DNA of 64,000 bases from Nilaparvata lugens (Eukaryota; Arthropoda; Insecta; Hemiptera; Delphacidae), in the NCBI RefSeq assembly GCF_014356525.2, contig NC_052505.1, positions 23,705,432-23,769,431 of the forward strand, read 5' to 3'. A program made the position numbers and the translations under genes. Below are positions 1-10,640 of the stretch, piece by piece. The notes beneath the pieces are model-generated. The model saw only the letters and a list, made by a program, of their open reading frames with translations. It did not search any database and was not told where the DNA came from. Position 1 is the first letter of the stretch, and each line of letters starts with the position of its first letter.

Positions 1-221
1 GCCTAAATTTTTAACTGAGCTACAGTAAGGAATGTCATTACCGTCTACACTAATTTTGTGAATCGATTCAAGGTCAATATTGTTTATAAGACGAGAATAT
101 CCAATTATAATGGGTTGTGTTTTGATGGGATTAAGCTTAAGGCCATTTTTCTTTGTCCATTCCACTATCGAATTGATATCCTGATTCATTATTCCAACTG
201 TTTCATTAATTTTTGTTATGG
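1..221 (-). pseudogene. Reverse transcriptase, C-terminal continuation in a shifted frame
   Basis: After the stop that ends the main RT block at 216, the minus strand stays open in another frame down to base 1. It encodes about 73 residues that continue the fingers/thumb side of the RT, with a WTKKNGLKLNPIKTQ stretch of the kind that follows the YADD motif in LINE RTs. The frame change lies within about 215-222, immediately after the YADDLQIYLS segment. The piece is cut by the window edge, so its end is unknown. Confidence 0.75.
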
Positions 222-899
222 ACAGCTTAAATAGATTTGAAGGTCGTCTGCATAAGTATGGAAACTGGAGAATTTGATAATGGAAGAAAGGTCATTAGCA
301 TACAAAGTGAAGAGGAGAGGGCCTAAAATTGAACCTTGTGGTACTCCATGCATAACGTTTTTCCAAGTTGACTTTTTGTCACCGACAGATACACATTGTT
401 TCCTACCTAATAGATAGGATTTAAACCAAACTAACGAGTTGTGACTGAAACCAAGAATAGCCAACTTATTCAGAAGGACTGTATGATCAACAGTATCGAA
501 TGCTTTAGAAAAATCAAATAGGGTGAGGATGGTGCATTTTCTTTGGTCCATAGCTAACCTTATATCATCAGTGACACGAAGCAGAGCTGTCTCAGTTGAA
601 TGGAATTTTCTAAAGCCTGATTGAAAGTTATGAAGCTTACTATTGTTGTCTAGAAATTTTACAACTTGAGCATGAATGAGTCTTTCTAGCACTTTGGACA
701 ATGCAGGTAAAATACTGATTGGTCTAAAATCCTCAACTTTATTGGGTGATGGAACTTTATTTAGAGGGCGAACCAGAGCAAACTTCCAGTTTTCAGGGAA
801 AATGCCTTCTTCAAGTGACTTGTTGAAAATGTATGTAATGGTTGGTAAAACAGCAAATAACATCTTCTTGATAAATTTAATAGGAATTTTGTCTACACC
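216..899 (-). pseudogene. Reverse transcriptase domain of the non-LTR element
   Basis: The minus strand is open for about 225 codons. RT motifs appear in order: FPENWKFALVRPLNK and FRPISILPALSKVLER (fingers), LTLFDFSKAFDTVDH (motif A with a catalytic Asp), GVPQGSILGPLLFTLY (motif B), then YADDLQIY (motif C with the catalytic Asp pair). In an intact element this enzyme copies its own RNA at a nicked genomic site (target-primed reverse transcription). The N-terminal side joins the endonuclease through a one-base deletion near 895-902, visible because the sense continues in the next frame. The C-terminal side is shifted again near 216. Catalytic residues remain but the gene cannot give a full product. 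Confidence 0.9.
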
Positions 900-2272
900 A
901 TAGCATTACTATGAATACGTTGAATTGCTCTGAAAGTGTCTTCTTCTGAGATTGGATGGAAATGAAATTGATCAGTGATTGGTAAATCTAAGTTTGTAAC
1001 CTGCTCTTCAAGATCATCAATGTGATTAGCAATGACAACTTCGTCGCGTTGGTTAGAGTGTGAAACGAAATGGTCATTTATATTATTCAATGGTAAGTCA
1101 ATTTGTGGATTCGATTTCTCTTTGCCAAGCCCGAATTCTTTTATTCCCTGCCAAAGTGATTTAGAGTCTTGTCTATTGTTTGTCATAAACGAATTCAAGT
1201 ACCTAATCTTTGAGTTCCGTAATTCCTGTTTAACCCTATTTCTAAGGCTCCTATACTCTATCAAACTGTCCAAGTCAAATGTCTTTTTAAATTTTCTATG
1301 TGCTTTGTCTCTACGTCCCATCATCTTAAGTATGTCTTCAGTCATCCACGGTACTCGTCGTTTTCTATTAATCCTCCTTGTCACATAAGGTGCATGTTTG
1401 TCATACAAAGTCAAAGTCCAATTCTCGAAAGTCTTGACCATGTCATCAACTGAGGGTAATGCTTCAATTTGATGCCATGGAGTCTGAGCCACATCAGTCA
1501 GGAAGGCGGCTTCATCAAAGTTTTTGAAGTCTCTATAAGTGATAATTTTCTGTTCTGGCTTGGGTATCTTATGGGAAAGTACACAGTAGATCAAATCATG
1601 TCTAGAAATAGCTGGGACTGAGATTTGGCCTGCTTGAACAACCTCATTGGGATCACTAACAATGAGAAGGTCAATGAGTGTGTCTGATTCATTAGTATGA
1701 TGAGTTGGATCGAGAGGTAAAATAGTCATGTTTAGGCATTGGAAAATTGTAGTCAGTTGAAAGTAGTCAAAGTTACGATTTGTCATGTTCAAGTCGGTGT
1801 TCATATCCCCCATAACTAGTATACGGTTATAGCAAGGCATAAGAGAAAGCAAGGCACTTTCGAAATCTGTGAAATGACCTATTTTTGGTGGGCGATAACA
1901 GATACCAACGAGTAATTTATCAGTACTAGATAAGGATAATTCAAGTAGCATAAACTCTGGTCTGGAACAATACTCTTGTTTAGATGTGATTAAAACTTTT
2001 GTTTTGATACCTTCTTTCACATAAATTGCTACACCCCCACAAGCTTTATTTAATCTATCATTCCGGAAAAGATTATATCCAGGCAATGCAACAAAATTTG
2101 ATGAAATACTAGGCTTCAAAAATGATTCGGAAATTCCGATTATATTGAAGTCCTGAAAACGGAAGATTGCTCTGAGTTCATCAATGTGGCAACTGAGGGA
2201 TTGTACGTTAAGGTGAGCAGCCTTGAAAGTTTTTTGAAAGAGTGGAGCTTGTTCGCTAGAAACATACCTGCG
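893..2272 (-). pseudogene. Endonuclease (EEP/APE type) half of non-LTR ORF2
   Basis: About 460 codons are open on the minus strand. Endonuclease hallmarks appear in order: HLNVQSL near the N-terminus, the GISES region, CGGVAIYVKEG, VGICYRPP, the metal/active-site block VMGDMN, SDTLIDLLIVS and ISRHDL carrying the catalytic His. After it comes the linker typical of Jockey-like ORF2, with WMTEDILKMM and the segment up to RAIQRIHSNAM that precedes the RT. The protein nicks target DNA for insertion. No ATG lies in the N-terminal part of the frame; it simply begins after stops near 2,273-2,285, so the true start is lost or lies in another frame. The frame ends prematurely at 893 through the one-base shift into the RT. 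Confidence 0.88.
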
Positions 2273-2601
2273 TCATTATTACTATTATTGAAATAATCAT
2301 ACCTACTTGAGGGCGAGCGAGCTGACGTGTCAGTGAGAGGCATCATGGAAGCAGCAGACCAATCGTGAACCGACCTCAGAACAACACATGACGGGGAAAA
2401 TGGGGATGAAACTGATAAAACTTAACCTAAATGAAAAAGTCTCTTGATTCGAGTGCATTCAGCATGCCTTGACAGTTCGGCTCCCTTCACTATTTAAAGC
2501 ACTAGTTCAAAACAAATTCACTAAACACAATAAGATGTAGATGTGTGGAGTTCCGGTGATGAATAATCCTAATGGTGAATAAGACGAAGATTGAGGAAGA
2601 G

Positions 2602-2840
2602 CTGGTAGTGGGAGATCTGGTCCAAGTGGAGATAGAGCGAGTAGGTATCCAGTAGTGGAAGAATCGGTCCAAGTGGAGGTAAGCGAGAAGGAATCCAGTA
2701 GTGGAAGATCGAGTCCAAGTGGAGACAGAGAGAGATGGAATCCAGTGGTGGAAAATCGAGTCCAAGTGGAGATAGAGAGAGATGGAATCCAGTAGTGGAA
2801 GATCGTGTTCATGGTGGAGATAGAGCGAAATGGGATCCAG
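2602..2840. repeat. 47-bp minisatellite, about 5 units
   Basis: Five tandem units of 46-48 bp, each with the landmarks TCCAAGTGGAG and ATCCAGTAGTGG (TCCAGT occurs at 2,648, 2,694, 2,741, 2,788 and 2,836). Units differ by scattered substitutions. The array is purine-rich on the + strand. Open frames across it are a by-product of the repeat. Confidence 0.9.
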
Positions 2841-3119
2841 TAAAAACTGAAAAAGAGAAGAAAAAGCCAGCAGAAAAACGAAAAATCTTTGAAGAAAGTT
2901 ATCAATTGAGAAAAGATACATAATACAACTCGCACCTTGGGAGGAAGACTGCTCCAACTCGAAAATTGTCAATTATGATCTTGTGTATTTTAGTTGGTTT
3001 CTATGCACTTTATTCGGTGGAAGACTGTTCCAAGTCAAAACTCGTTCCAATTATTCTATAATATATCACAGAATGTTCAGTATTCCTATTTTGAACACCA
3101 ATGCAATCATTTACAGGAA

Positions 3120-3960
3120 GACTAAGTCATTGATTGAGTAGGAGAGAGAAGAAATGAGCAGGAGAAAAGGCGAGTTAGGAAAGGTTGAATGAACGGAGAA
3201 AATGAGAATACAAGTAAAGGAGTAGGAGGAGAAAGCGAAAGAGAAGGATGAGGAAGAGGAGGAGAAGAAGGAGGAGTAATAAAATGGAAGAAAAATGATA
3301 AAGAGAAGTAGTGGGAAGAGAAGAATGAGAATAAAAAGAAAAAGATGGGGAATAGGAGAAGAAGGGAAAAGAGAAGGAGGATGATTAGAAGGAGGGAGAG
3401 AAGGAGGTGGAGTTGGAAGAGGTGGAGAAGGAGGAGAAAGAGGGAGAGGACTCTCCTCCTCTGGGGAAGAAGAAGAAGAAGAAGTAGAAAAAGAAGAAGA
3501 ACAAGAAGAAGAAGAAGAAGAGAAGAAGAAGAAGAAGAAGAAGAAGAAGAAGAAGAAGAAGAAGAGAAGAAGAAGAAGAAGAAGAACAAGAACAAGAACA
3601 AGAACAAGAACAAGAAGAGAAGAAGAAGAAGAAGAAGAAGAAGAAGAAGAACAAGAACAAGAACAAGAACCAGAACAAGAACAAGAACAAGAACAAGAAC
3701 AAGAACAAGAACAAGAACAAGAACAAGAACAAGAACAAGAACAAGAACAAGAACAAGAACAAGAACAAGAACAAGAACAAGAACAAGAACAAGAACAAGA
3801 ACAAGAACAAGAACAAGAACAAGAACAAGAACAAGAACAAGAACAATAACAAGAACAAGAACAAGAACAAGAAATAAGAAGAAATACAAGGAGAAGAAGG
3901 AGAAGGAGGAGCAAAAGGAAGAGGAGAAGGAGAAGATGGATAAGAAGAAGACCAACAAGA
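3120..3960. repeat. Polypurine tract with (AAG)n and (AAGAAC)n microsatellite
   Basis: The + strand is almost entirely A and G for over 800 bases. The core, about 3,465-3,880, is pure GAA-type triplets followed by some 45 near-perfect copies of the hexamer AAGAAC. All long open frames here are repeat artefacts (Arg-Thr dipeptides on +, Ser-Cys or Leu-Val on -) and are not annotated as genes. Such tracts can form triplex DNA and often slip in replication. Confidence 0.95.
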
Positions 3961-4794
3961 AAAAGCATGATTAGGAGTAGGCTAGTTGCAGCAGCAGTGA
4001 TAAGCAGTAGAAGAGAAGCAGCGATGGGATTGTGTTAATCCAGCGGCGAATAACGAAAACGAATAGAACGATAAAGGAGCGGTGGCTTAGCAGTGAGGTG
4101 CAGCGTATGCTGCCATTGGAGCGTAACACCAGCACAATTCCAGCCAAAGCTAACAAATTCGAAATCCTACCAACTAACTGCTGGCGGAATGGGTGCATTG
4201 AAAGAGGGCGACGAGAAGAAGGAGGAGGTTAGTCGACGGTTACAACACGGTAATTGAAAAAGAATAGAAGATGTAAAATAGATGGAGAGGAGAGATGAGT
4301 GAGTATAGACGTAAGTAAGGAAACGATTACTGGGAAAAGAAGAGAAAAGAAAAGTTAGGAGTAGAGTGATAAAATTATAAAATGTATTTATTTATTTACT
4401 TAGGTACAATGCAAATAACACTAATGTAATAACATTGGAAGATAAAATAATAAGGTAGTCCTTGTGCTATTTTTCTTCCAAATTTATAGATGACAAAGTC
4501 CTAGATAAGGTTAGAATTTCACGTGTACAATTTTTATAAAACTTTGGTCCAAAATAAACATTAAAACTATAAATTTTGAATTGAGATGGCTTAAATTGAT
4601 AAATTAATTAGAAATATTCCACTCAATTACCACTTTTAACGAATAATATTGAGTTATTTAAGAAAATTTGGAACTATTCAATAAACACAAACTCGTAAAC
4701 ACTAAAGCTCAGCTGAAGAAGAAGAAAATAGGGTAACTATGAGATAGAATGATTAGAAAGTAAGAGAAGAATGGAAAGGGCAGAAGGAGAGAAT
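3961..4794. other. Non-coding spacer
   Basis: No conserved coding sequence is seen. AT-rich sequence with a TATTTATTTACTTAGGTACA segment near 4,384 of a kind common in retroposon 3' ends. The only open frames are short and unremarkable. Confidence 0.5.
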
Positions 4795-4890
4795 GGAATA
4801 GAATAGAATAGAATAGAATGACTGCCTTCACTTTTGACCTAGGAGGGCGAAGTTAGGGCGCAAACGGCCCTCTCTTACACTTACCCCTCC
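4795..4890 (-). repeat. Retroposon (SINE/LINE) 3' end with (ATTCT)n tail
   Basis: On the minus strand a GC-richer block containing GGGCCGTTTGCGCCCTAAC ends in about four to five copies of ATTCT (GAATA on +, 4,795-4,818). A short pentamer tail next to a compact GC-rich body is typical of SINE or LINE 3' ends. The 5' limit is not visible and the family is not identified. Confidence 0.45.
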
Positions 4891-5454
4891 AAGAATGAGG
4901 TATTCTTCTTATCCTCCCACATCTCCTTCTCCCACTTCTTCTTCTCTTCTGGAGAGACATTGAAAGAGAAAGTTACGAAATAAAAGTGATGGCAGAAGAT
5001 GAGAAGAAAATGAAGAGGATACAAGAGATTGGAGCAAAAGAAGGAATGAGGGATTTCCAGATTCCTATCATTGAAGAATAGGAAAATATTTGAAGAGAAA
5101 ATACAGGAATTTTTGGCAAAATACAGGAATTGGAAGCTGATATGATAATCATTTGTCATAAATCAGTTGTTTGAATTATTCTAAATCATCAGAAAGTTTG
5201 TTATTTTATCTCAGTTCATTTTAGTCAATAAAAGCCATTATTCTAGCTCTTCAATGGTCTCTATTAATTTATTACAATTTTATTGTCTAAAATAAGTACC
5301 GGTAATCAAAATGCCAATATTTATTACAGAAGCGGAAAGGGAAACAACTGAATGAGGTGATAGTTAATGAGGTACAATAAGCAGAAGCAATTATCTAAAA
5401 GATGGAGGGAAAGCTGCAGAAGATGTACAAATCCTAGATGAACTGAATAAGGTT

Positions 5455-6045
5455 GGTCAAGAGGAATAAATAGAAAGAAAGAAGAAGATGAAGAGGAGAA
5501 ATAATGTGAAACATTGGAGAGATGAAATAATATTTGAAAAAGGGAGAGAAATGGAATTCCACAAAACAAGCATTGAGAATAAACTAGACATGGAGGGTTT
5601 GTGATAGCAGAAAAGTAAGGAGACGAATTTTAAGATAAAGAAATCAATGTGAAAGAGTACATAAAATAAGAATAGAATTGAGAAAAGAGGTGGAGGGGGA
5701 TTAGGAGAGGAAGAAAGAGAAAGAGGAGAAGGAGGGGGTGAGAAAACGGAGGGGTAGGAGGAGGAGCAGGGGGTGGGAGGGAAGGAGGAGGAGGAGGAGG
5801 AGAAATAGTAGTGGGAAGAGGAGGAGGAGGTTGTGGTGAAGGCGGAGAAGAAAGAGAAGGAGAAGAAAGAGAAGAAGAAGAAGAAGAAGAAGAAGAAGAA
5901 GAAGAAGAAGAAGAAGAAGAAGAGAAGAAAAAGAAGAAATAGGAAGACGGTGAAGGATAAAAGAAGAAGAAGAAGTAGTACTGAAGAAAAATACAAATAG
6001 AAAAATAAGTAGAAAGAATAGAAGAAATAAGAAACGAAACAGAAA
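5455..6045. repeat. Polypurine tract with (GAA)n core
   Basis: The + strand is strongly purine-rich, with a GAA run at about 5,867-5,925 and GGA-rich flanks. Frames on the minus strand are poly-Phe/Leu/Ser artefacts. Confidence 0.9.
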
Positions 6046-6419
6046 AAAGAGTTGCAAACTATAGCCGTTGGGCAGTGCAGGTCAGCATCGATGTACCTTG
6101 GCTTAAAGAAAAGCGGCGAGCGAATTACAGCACAGTGGATGGGTGCTCATGTGGCCAATGCTCAGCTGACTCCATTATTGGCCTCCTTTGAGCTGCAGTC
6201 GAGCACACATTCCTCCTTCTTCTCCATCTCCACCCACCCTCCTTCATTCCATTTCCTCTTTTCCTCCAACTTTCTTTCCCTCTTCACTACCCTAATAGTC
6301 TAATCTGAATCGTCAGGCCCCTTCAATACCAATATCATTCTGGGGAAATTACATGCTTGCCACAAAAAGTCAAAGAATAACGGTCTACCCTTTTACTACA
6401 TCTTGTAGAATCTCTCTCC

Positions 6420-6435
6420 GTGTGTGTGTGTGTGT

Positions 6436-6521
<86 letters not shown>
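6420..6521. repeat. (TG)n microsatellite
   Basis: About 50 TG dinucleotides with a single interruption near 6,436. Open frames on both strands are Cys-Val or Thr-His repeats. Confidence 0.98.
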
Positions 6522-6522
<1 letters not shown>

Positions 6523-6784
6523 CCTTGGAGAAAATCACTTGTGATTTTGGGTGCAGTATGTTGAGCTTTCATGTTATGCCTGTATGGATGAAATTGACTC
6601 TTCTATGTTGTACAATGGGAGAGGTTTTGAACTGATAAGGGAAAATCTCAACAGTATTGGCATATTGGCTGTGGAATCGATTGTATGATTGTATTGCTGA
6701 ATTTTTTTTCTGAACCCAGTGCATCAATAGATTCGTCATTTGATTCGTATCAACATCAATATTTTCTTAATACATTCAGCAATA

Positions 6785-7567
6785 CAGTCGAACCTCTGTA
6801 TAACGAATTCGATTATCCCGAGAAAAAATTCGCTGCCGAGAGGTATTCGTTATTGAGAGGTTCTTCCAAGAAAACTGCCACGATCCTATGAATCTTAAAA
6901 TATCGTATCACGGCGGTGAAGAGATGTATCGCGAACATAGGTAGGGTACCTCTTAGGCCAATATTAATATGGAAATTTGAAAATCCATGCTGTTGGAAAA
7001 AACATTTTTTTTAATATTTGTAGAATGTAATAAGTAAGTAAACTTACTAATTGCCTGATAATTTTGAAAGCCTCTAGAACTTCTTGATCTGACGGATTCT
7101 TCTCCTCAGATTCGTCACAGTCATAATCATCATCATAGTCAGTTCAAAGAATTGAATTGTGTGACAAAAGCAAGAATGGGAAAGTCCAGTCGTTCACCTG
7201 CCTGGTCTACAATAATGACAAGCTCTTGGAATTCAATTTCCAGTCACTTGCATTCAACTTTCGACATGTGTTTTAACCTCTATTGACTGTCTACAACTCT
7301 ATCTTCTTTCTACCTGAATTGCCATCATTTTTAGTCTATTGACCTTTCTGCTGAAATTAAAAATTCCTTGAAAATGACCGTCTGCTTCCTATACACACTA
7401 CACTTTGTATGTTGAAGTCAAGAGAAAACTTTGTTGTTGAGGGGTCCGAAATTCGTTAAATAGGGGTAAATAAGCAGCAAAAACTCTAAAATGTCATGGG
7501 ACCAGGTAAAAATTCGTTGTGTAGAGGATTTTGTTAAGTGGAGGTTCGTTATAGAGAGGTTCGACTG
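6785..7567. mobile_element. Non-autonomous pogo/Tigger-like (Tc1/mariner) transposon
   Basis: The ends are inverted repeats: CAGTCGAACCTCTGTATAAC at the left and the complement of CAGTCGAACCTCTCTATAAC at the right, with one mismatch. Each end abuts a TA dinucleotide (6,783-6,784 and 7,568-7,569), the target duplication of the Tc1/mariner superfamily. The CAGTCGAACCTC...AACGAA terminus, with further TTCGTTAAATAGGGG and TTGTTAAGTGGAGGTTCG motifs just inside the right end, is the style of pogo/Tigger elements. At 783 bp and without a transposase frame it must be mobilised in trans. Confidence 0.78.
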
Positions 7568-7950
7568 TATTAGTGAAACAACTGAGTAACAAATATTGGA
7601 GTCTATTTCAAATTATCCTTCAAGTTGATGAAATCTGAAAACTTTCATCACAGTGACTGTAATACCGATCTACTCGTAAAAGGTAAAATTACTGAAGAAA
7701 AGGTTTCTAAGCTATGAGATTTAAACTTTTCCAAACTTTGGAATCTATTCAACCACTTCCAGAAGTTTATGAATTTAGCTTCGATTCGTAGGTGTTCGAA
7801 TATAACATTGAAGTGGATATGGTATTTCAATGCTTATTCTTGATCGCATCACGTAGTATTTGAAGGATCTGATTAGTAATTTCCCACTACACCACTGATG
7901 AGATTATAGAATACGTATAACATGAAGAGATTGGAAACACTCAACTATAT

Positions 7951-8225
7951 CATAGAGAAACAAAAGCGTAAGTAGATATCCCATGGTATAGGACGTTTAT
8001 GTCGTAACTTTTACTGTTATCTCAAGCTGATAGTCCACGTATTTATTTCCCAAAAAGGTGTGTGACGCTGGTAGTCTCTCATATTGTGCCGTTCATACAC
8101 TCTTACCCGGTCAAAACAGTAAAAATAGACAATAATCGACAGTAATCGGCTTGAGATAACAGTAAAAGTTGCGACATAAACGCCCTATACCATGGGATAT
8201 CTACTTACGCTATTGTTTCTCTATG
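7951..8225. mobile_element. Hairpin MITE with 81-bp terminal inverted repeats
   Basis: Arms 7,951-8,031 and 8,145-8,225 are inverted copies matching at about 77 of 81 positions; both contain GTAAGTAGATATCCCATGG and ACTTTTACTGTTATCTCAAG. A 7-bp direct repeat ACTATAT flanks the element (7,944-7,950 and 8,226-8,232) and is the likely target duplication; an 8-bp reading is also possible. There is no coding capacity. The superfamily is uncertain. Confidence 0.8.
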
Positions 8226-8273
8226 ACTATATCCAGTTTTCCAGTTATTTGGTTGATACCTGAATAACTTATA

Positions 8274-8488
8274 TAGTGAGGTTCACGTTATAATGGCAGT
8301 ATTTTATTTACTTTTGTGTTGCTATCCTTGTCTATCATTCGACAAAACACATACCACTATCGTTTTCTAGCTTCACAACGTTGCCAAATCCATTTTTAAC
8401 AATGTAGAAATATAATTAATCAAGGCAGACAAATGGCAACGCTGTTCTCCTATTTTTATCCACTGCCATTATAACGTGCACCTCACTA
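8274..8488. mobile_element. Small MITE with 25-bp terminal inverted repeats, TA-flanked
   Basis: The left end GTGAGGTTCACGTTATAATG and the right end, its complement with one change, form inverted repeats of about 25 bp (8,276-8,300 and 8,462-8,486). Both ends sit against a TA, consistent with a Tc1/mariner-type target duplication. The interior has no open frame. Confidence 0.7.
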
Positions 8489-8539
8489 CAATTCACATTA
8501 TTCATTAATGGAACATTTCATAAGAGGAAGTTAATCTTC

Positions 8540-8765
8540 AACCAGGACCTGATTTCCTAAACTGTACACACTTTACTGACTTCCTTCTTGTGGAAATTGA
8601 GATCGTGAGAATAAAAAGGTGAGGAAAGAGGAAAATACCCAGAGAAAGAAGAAAAAACAGAGGGAAATAGGAGATTAGGAAAAACGAGATGAATAAGAAG
8701 AGAGCGCAAAGAAGGAGAAGTGGGAGAAAATGGTTTGATGAAGGGGAAGGAGATAGAAATCCACA
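8540..8765. repeat. Polypurine-rich stretch
   Basis: Purine-rich + strand without a simple repeat unit; minus-strand frames are Phe/Leu/Ser-rich artefacts. Confidence 0.7.
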
Positions 8766-9004
8766 TTTTCGCAAACCATTCTTTGTAAAACTTGTGAAAA
8801 CCGACCTTAAGCAGAGTTTTCACACATTGTGTGACAGTAAGCTGATTCCGATTCGAAATTGATGACACGTTGTTCGTTGTCTTGGATCGAGAAATAAATG
8901 TGAAAGTGTTAAGATGGAGTGGATTGATGGATGCATTCGATCAGTATCGGTTGATAGGATTTTCATTGTAGATTGTAGGGCGACGGCGGCAGAGGCGAAT
9001 ATAA

Positions 9005-9095
9005 GCTGGTATGCATGATGCACGGTGGCCTAGCCTAGCCTAGCATGTCGTTTCAAATTTGCATTTCCGGAGTTCAATCCCGGCTGTATGATGGC
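9005..9095 (+). repeat. tRNA-like fragment, possibly a SINE head
   Basis: A GAGTTCAATCCCGGC box resembles the internal B-box of tRNA genes, preceded by GGTGGCCTAGCC repeats that could be a decayed A-box. No cloverleaf can be drawn with confidence, so a functional tRNA is not claimed. A tRNA-derived SINE remnant is the best guess. Confidence 0.25.
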
Positions 9096-9109
9096 CTACC
9101 CTCTCAACA

Positions 9110-10640
9110 CATACGTGAGTGGGTGAGAGGTGGGGGAGGTGGATGAGGAGGAGTAGGAGGAGGATAAGGGATGAAGAAGGGAGAGAGGATGAGAAAGGGT
9201 GGTGGATGAGAAAGGGTGGAGGAGGAGAAAGGAAGGAGGAAGAGAAGGGGTGAAGGAGGAGAAGGAAGGAGAAGGAGAAGGAGGAGAAGGGGAGGATGAG
9301 GAGAGGGGTGAAGGAGGAGAAGCAGAAAGAGGGGGATTAGGTGAGAGACATATAGGACAAAAGGAGGAAAAGGAGAAGACGAATAGGTTGATAACGAGGA
9401 GGAGTAGAAGGAGGAGGAAGAGAAAAGGAAAGGAGATGGAGAGAAAGGAGAGGAGATGGTTGATGAAGAGAGGAGGAAAGAGTAGAATAAGAAAGAGGAG
9501 AAGGAGGAGGTGGAGGAGCTCGTGGTACAATAAGAGAAAGAGTAGGAGTAGAAAGAGGACTATGAGGAGTATGAGAATGAAGAGGAAGAGGAGAAAAGCA
9601 GAAGAAAGACAAGTGTAGAATAGAATACAGGAAGAAGTGTGTCCCCGGCTGCTGTTACTCACATACGAATAGGAGGGGATAAGGAATTGGAAGAGATGAT
9701 GAATGAGCGGAAGGCGAAACCGAATGATGAATAGCAGGATAGAAAGGAAACTTTAGAGAGAAATGAAAATGATGAAACAACAAGTAGCAAAGAAGGATAA
9801 CGATATTATAGAGGAAGAATAAGATATAGAGGAGGAATTGAGAGAAAGAGCGAGAATAAGAGAGGAGAGAAAGAGAGAAAAGGTGAAGAAGGGATCACAA
9901 ACACTAAATCACTGGGAGGTGATTAAGACGTGAGAGGAGGAAGGTTATGAGGAAGAAAGAGGTGGGGGGAGCGGATATGATGTGCATTACAAAAAAAGGT
10001 CATTATGAAGAGTATGAAGAGAGTAAAAAGACGAGAAAATCAGAAAAACTTTGCGGATGAGAAAGACAAAGATTGAAATGAAGGAGAAAAGAATTGAGAG
10101 AAAGATGGAGAATAAAAAGGCGTAAAACATGAGGAATAGAAGGTAGATGAGCACGTTGGATGCAGAAAAGGAAGAGAAGAATGAGAAGTATGACAGAGGA
10201 ACAACAGTTTAACGAAAAAGTATATTATTAATGAGATGAAAAGGAAAAGGAGGATGAATGGTAATGAAGAAAGAGGACAAGACAACAGTGACAAGAGGTC
10301 GTGGTGGAGAAAAAAGATGATTAGCTAGTAGCGGGAGTAGCTGGACCAGGAGGTAGAAGAAAAGGAGTAGTCGGAAAGTAATAAGAGATGAAAAGGAAAA
10401 GTAGGATGAATGGTAATGAAGAAAGAGGACAAGACAACAGTGACAAGAGGTCGTGGTGGAGAAAAAGATGATTAGCTGGAAGCGAGAGGAGCTGGACCAG
10501 GAGGTAGAAGAAGAGGAGTAGGAGAGTAATAAGAGGATGAGAAGGCGGAGAGGAAGAGGAAGAAATAAGAATAGAGAGAAGGACGATCAAGAGGAGGAGG
10601 AAGAGGAAGAGGAGGAGGATGAAGAGGAGGAGTAGGAGAA
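9110..10640. repeat. 1.5-kb polypurine region
   Basis: For roughly 1.5 kb the + strand is dominated by AGG, GAA and GGA words with few pyrimidines. Long frames on either strand (Arg/Glu/Lys-rich on +, Ser/Leu/Pro-rich on -) follow from composition and show no protein family. Confidence 0.88.
10229..10531. repeat. Tandem duplication, about 151 bp x 2
   Basis: Two adjacent units share GGACAAGACAACAGTGACAA (10,275 and 10,427) and CTGGACCAGGAGGTAGAAG (10,341 and 10,492), a period of 151-152 bp. The units differ by a few substitutions and small indels, so the duplication is recent within the polypurine region. Confidence 0.88.

Larger units (their letters stand above)
1..2272 (-). mobile_element. 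Non-LTR retrotransposon fragment (Jockey/CR1-like), degenerate
   Basis: Read on the minus strand, an apurinic-type endonuclease domain is followed by a reverse transcriptase domain, the usual ORF2 order of LINE elements. The coding frame is broken by at least two one-base shifts (near 895-902 and near 215-222), so this copy is dead. The 3' part runs off the left edge of the window. Upstream of 2,272 the endonuclease frame meets clustered stop codons and no ORF1 is recognised, so the 5' end is truncated or decayed. The RT motif style (FDFSKAFDTVDH, YADD) fits the Jockey/CR1/L2 assemblage; I cannot choose a clade without a tree. Confidence 0.9.

Noticed and set aside
3111..3974. Very long open frames (up to 285 codons) on both strands
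   Set aside because: They are translations of AAG/AAGAAC repeats (Arg-Thr, Ser-Cys, Leu-Val dipeptides) and have no protein signature.
6353..6635. Cys-Val-rich ORFs across 6,353-6,635
   Set aside because: They are translations of the TG microsatellite.
9005..9095. tRNA gene
   Set aside because: A B-box-like sequence exists but no acceptor stem or anticodon arm can be formed.
9096..9662. A 188-codon minus frame rich in Leu/Ser/Pro, and a 139-codon + frame rich in Arg/Glu
   Set aside because: Both follow from the polypurine composition of the region; no motif, start context or splice signal supports a gene.
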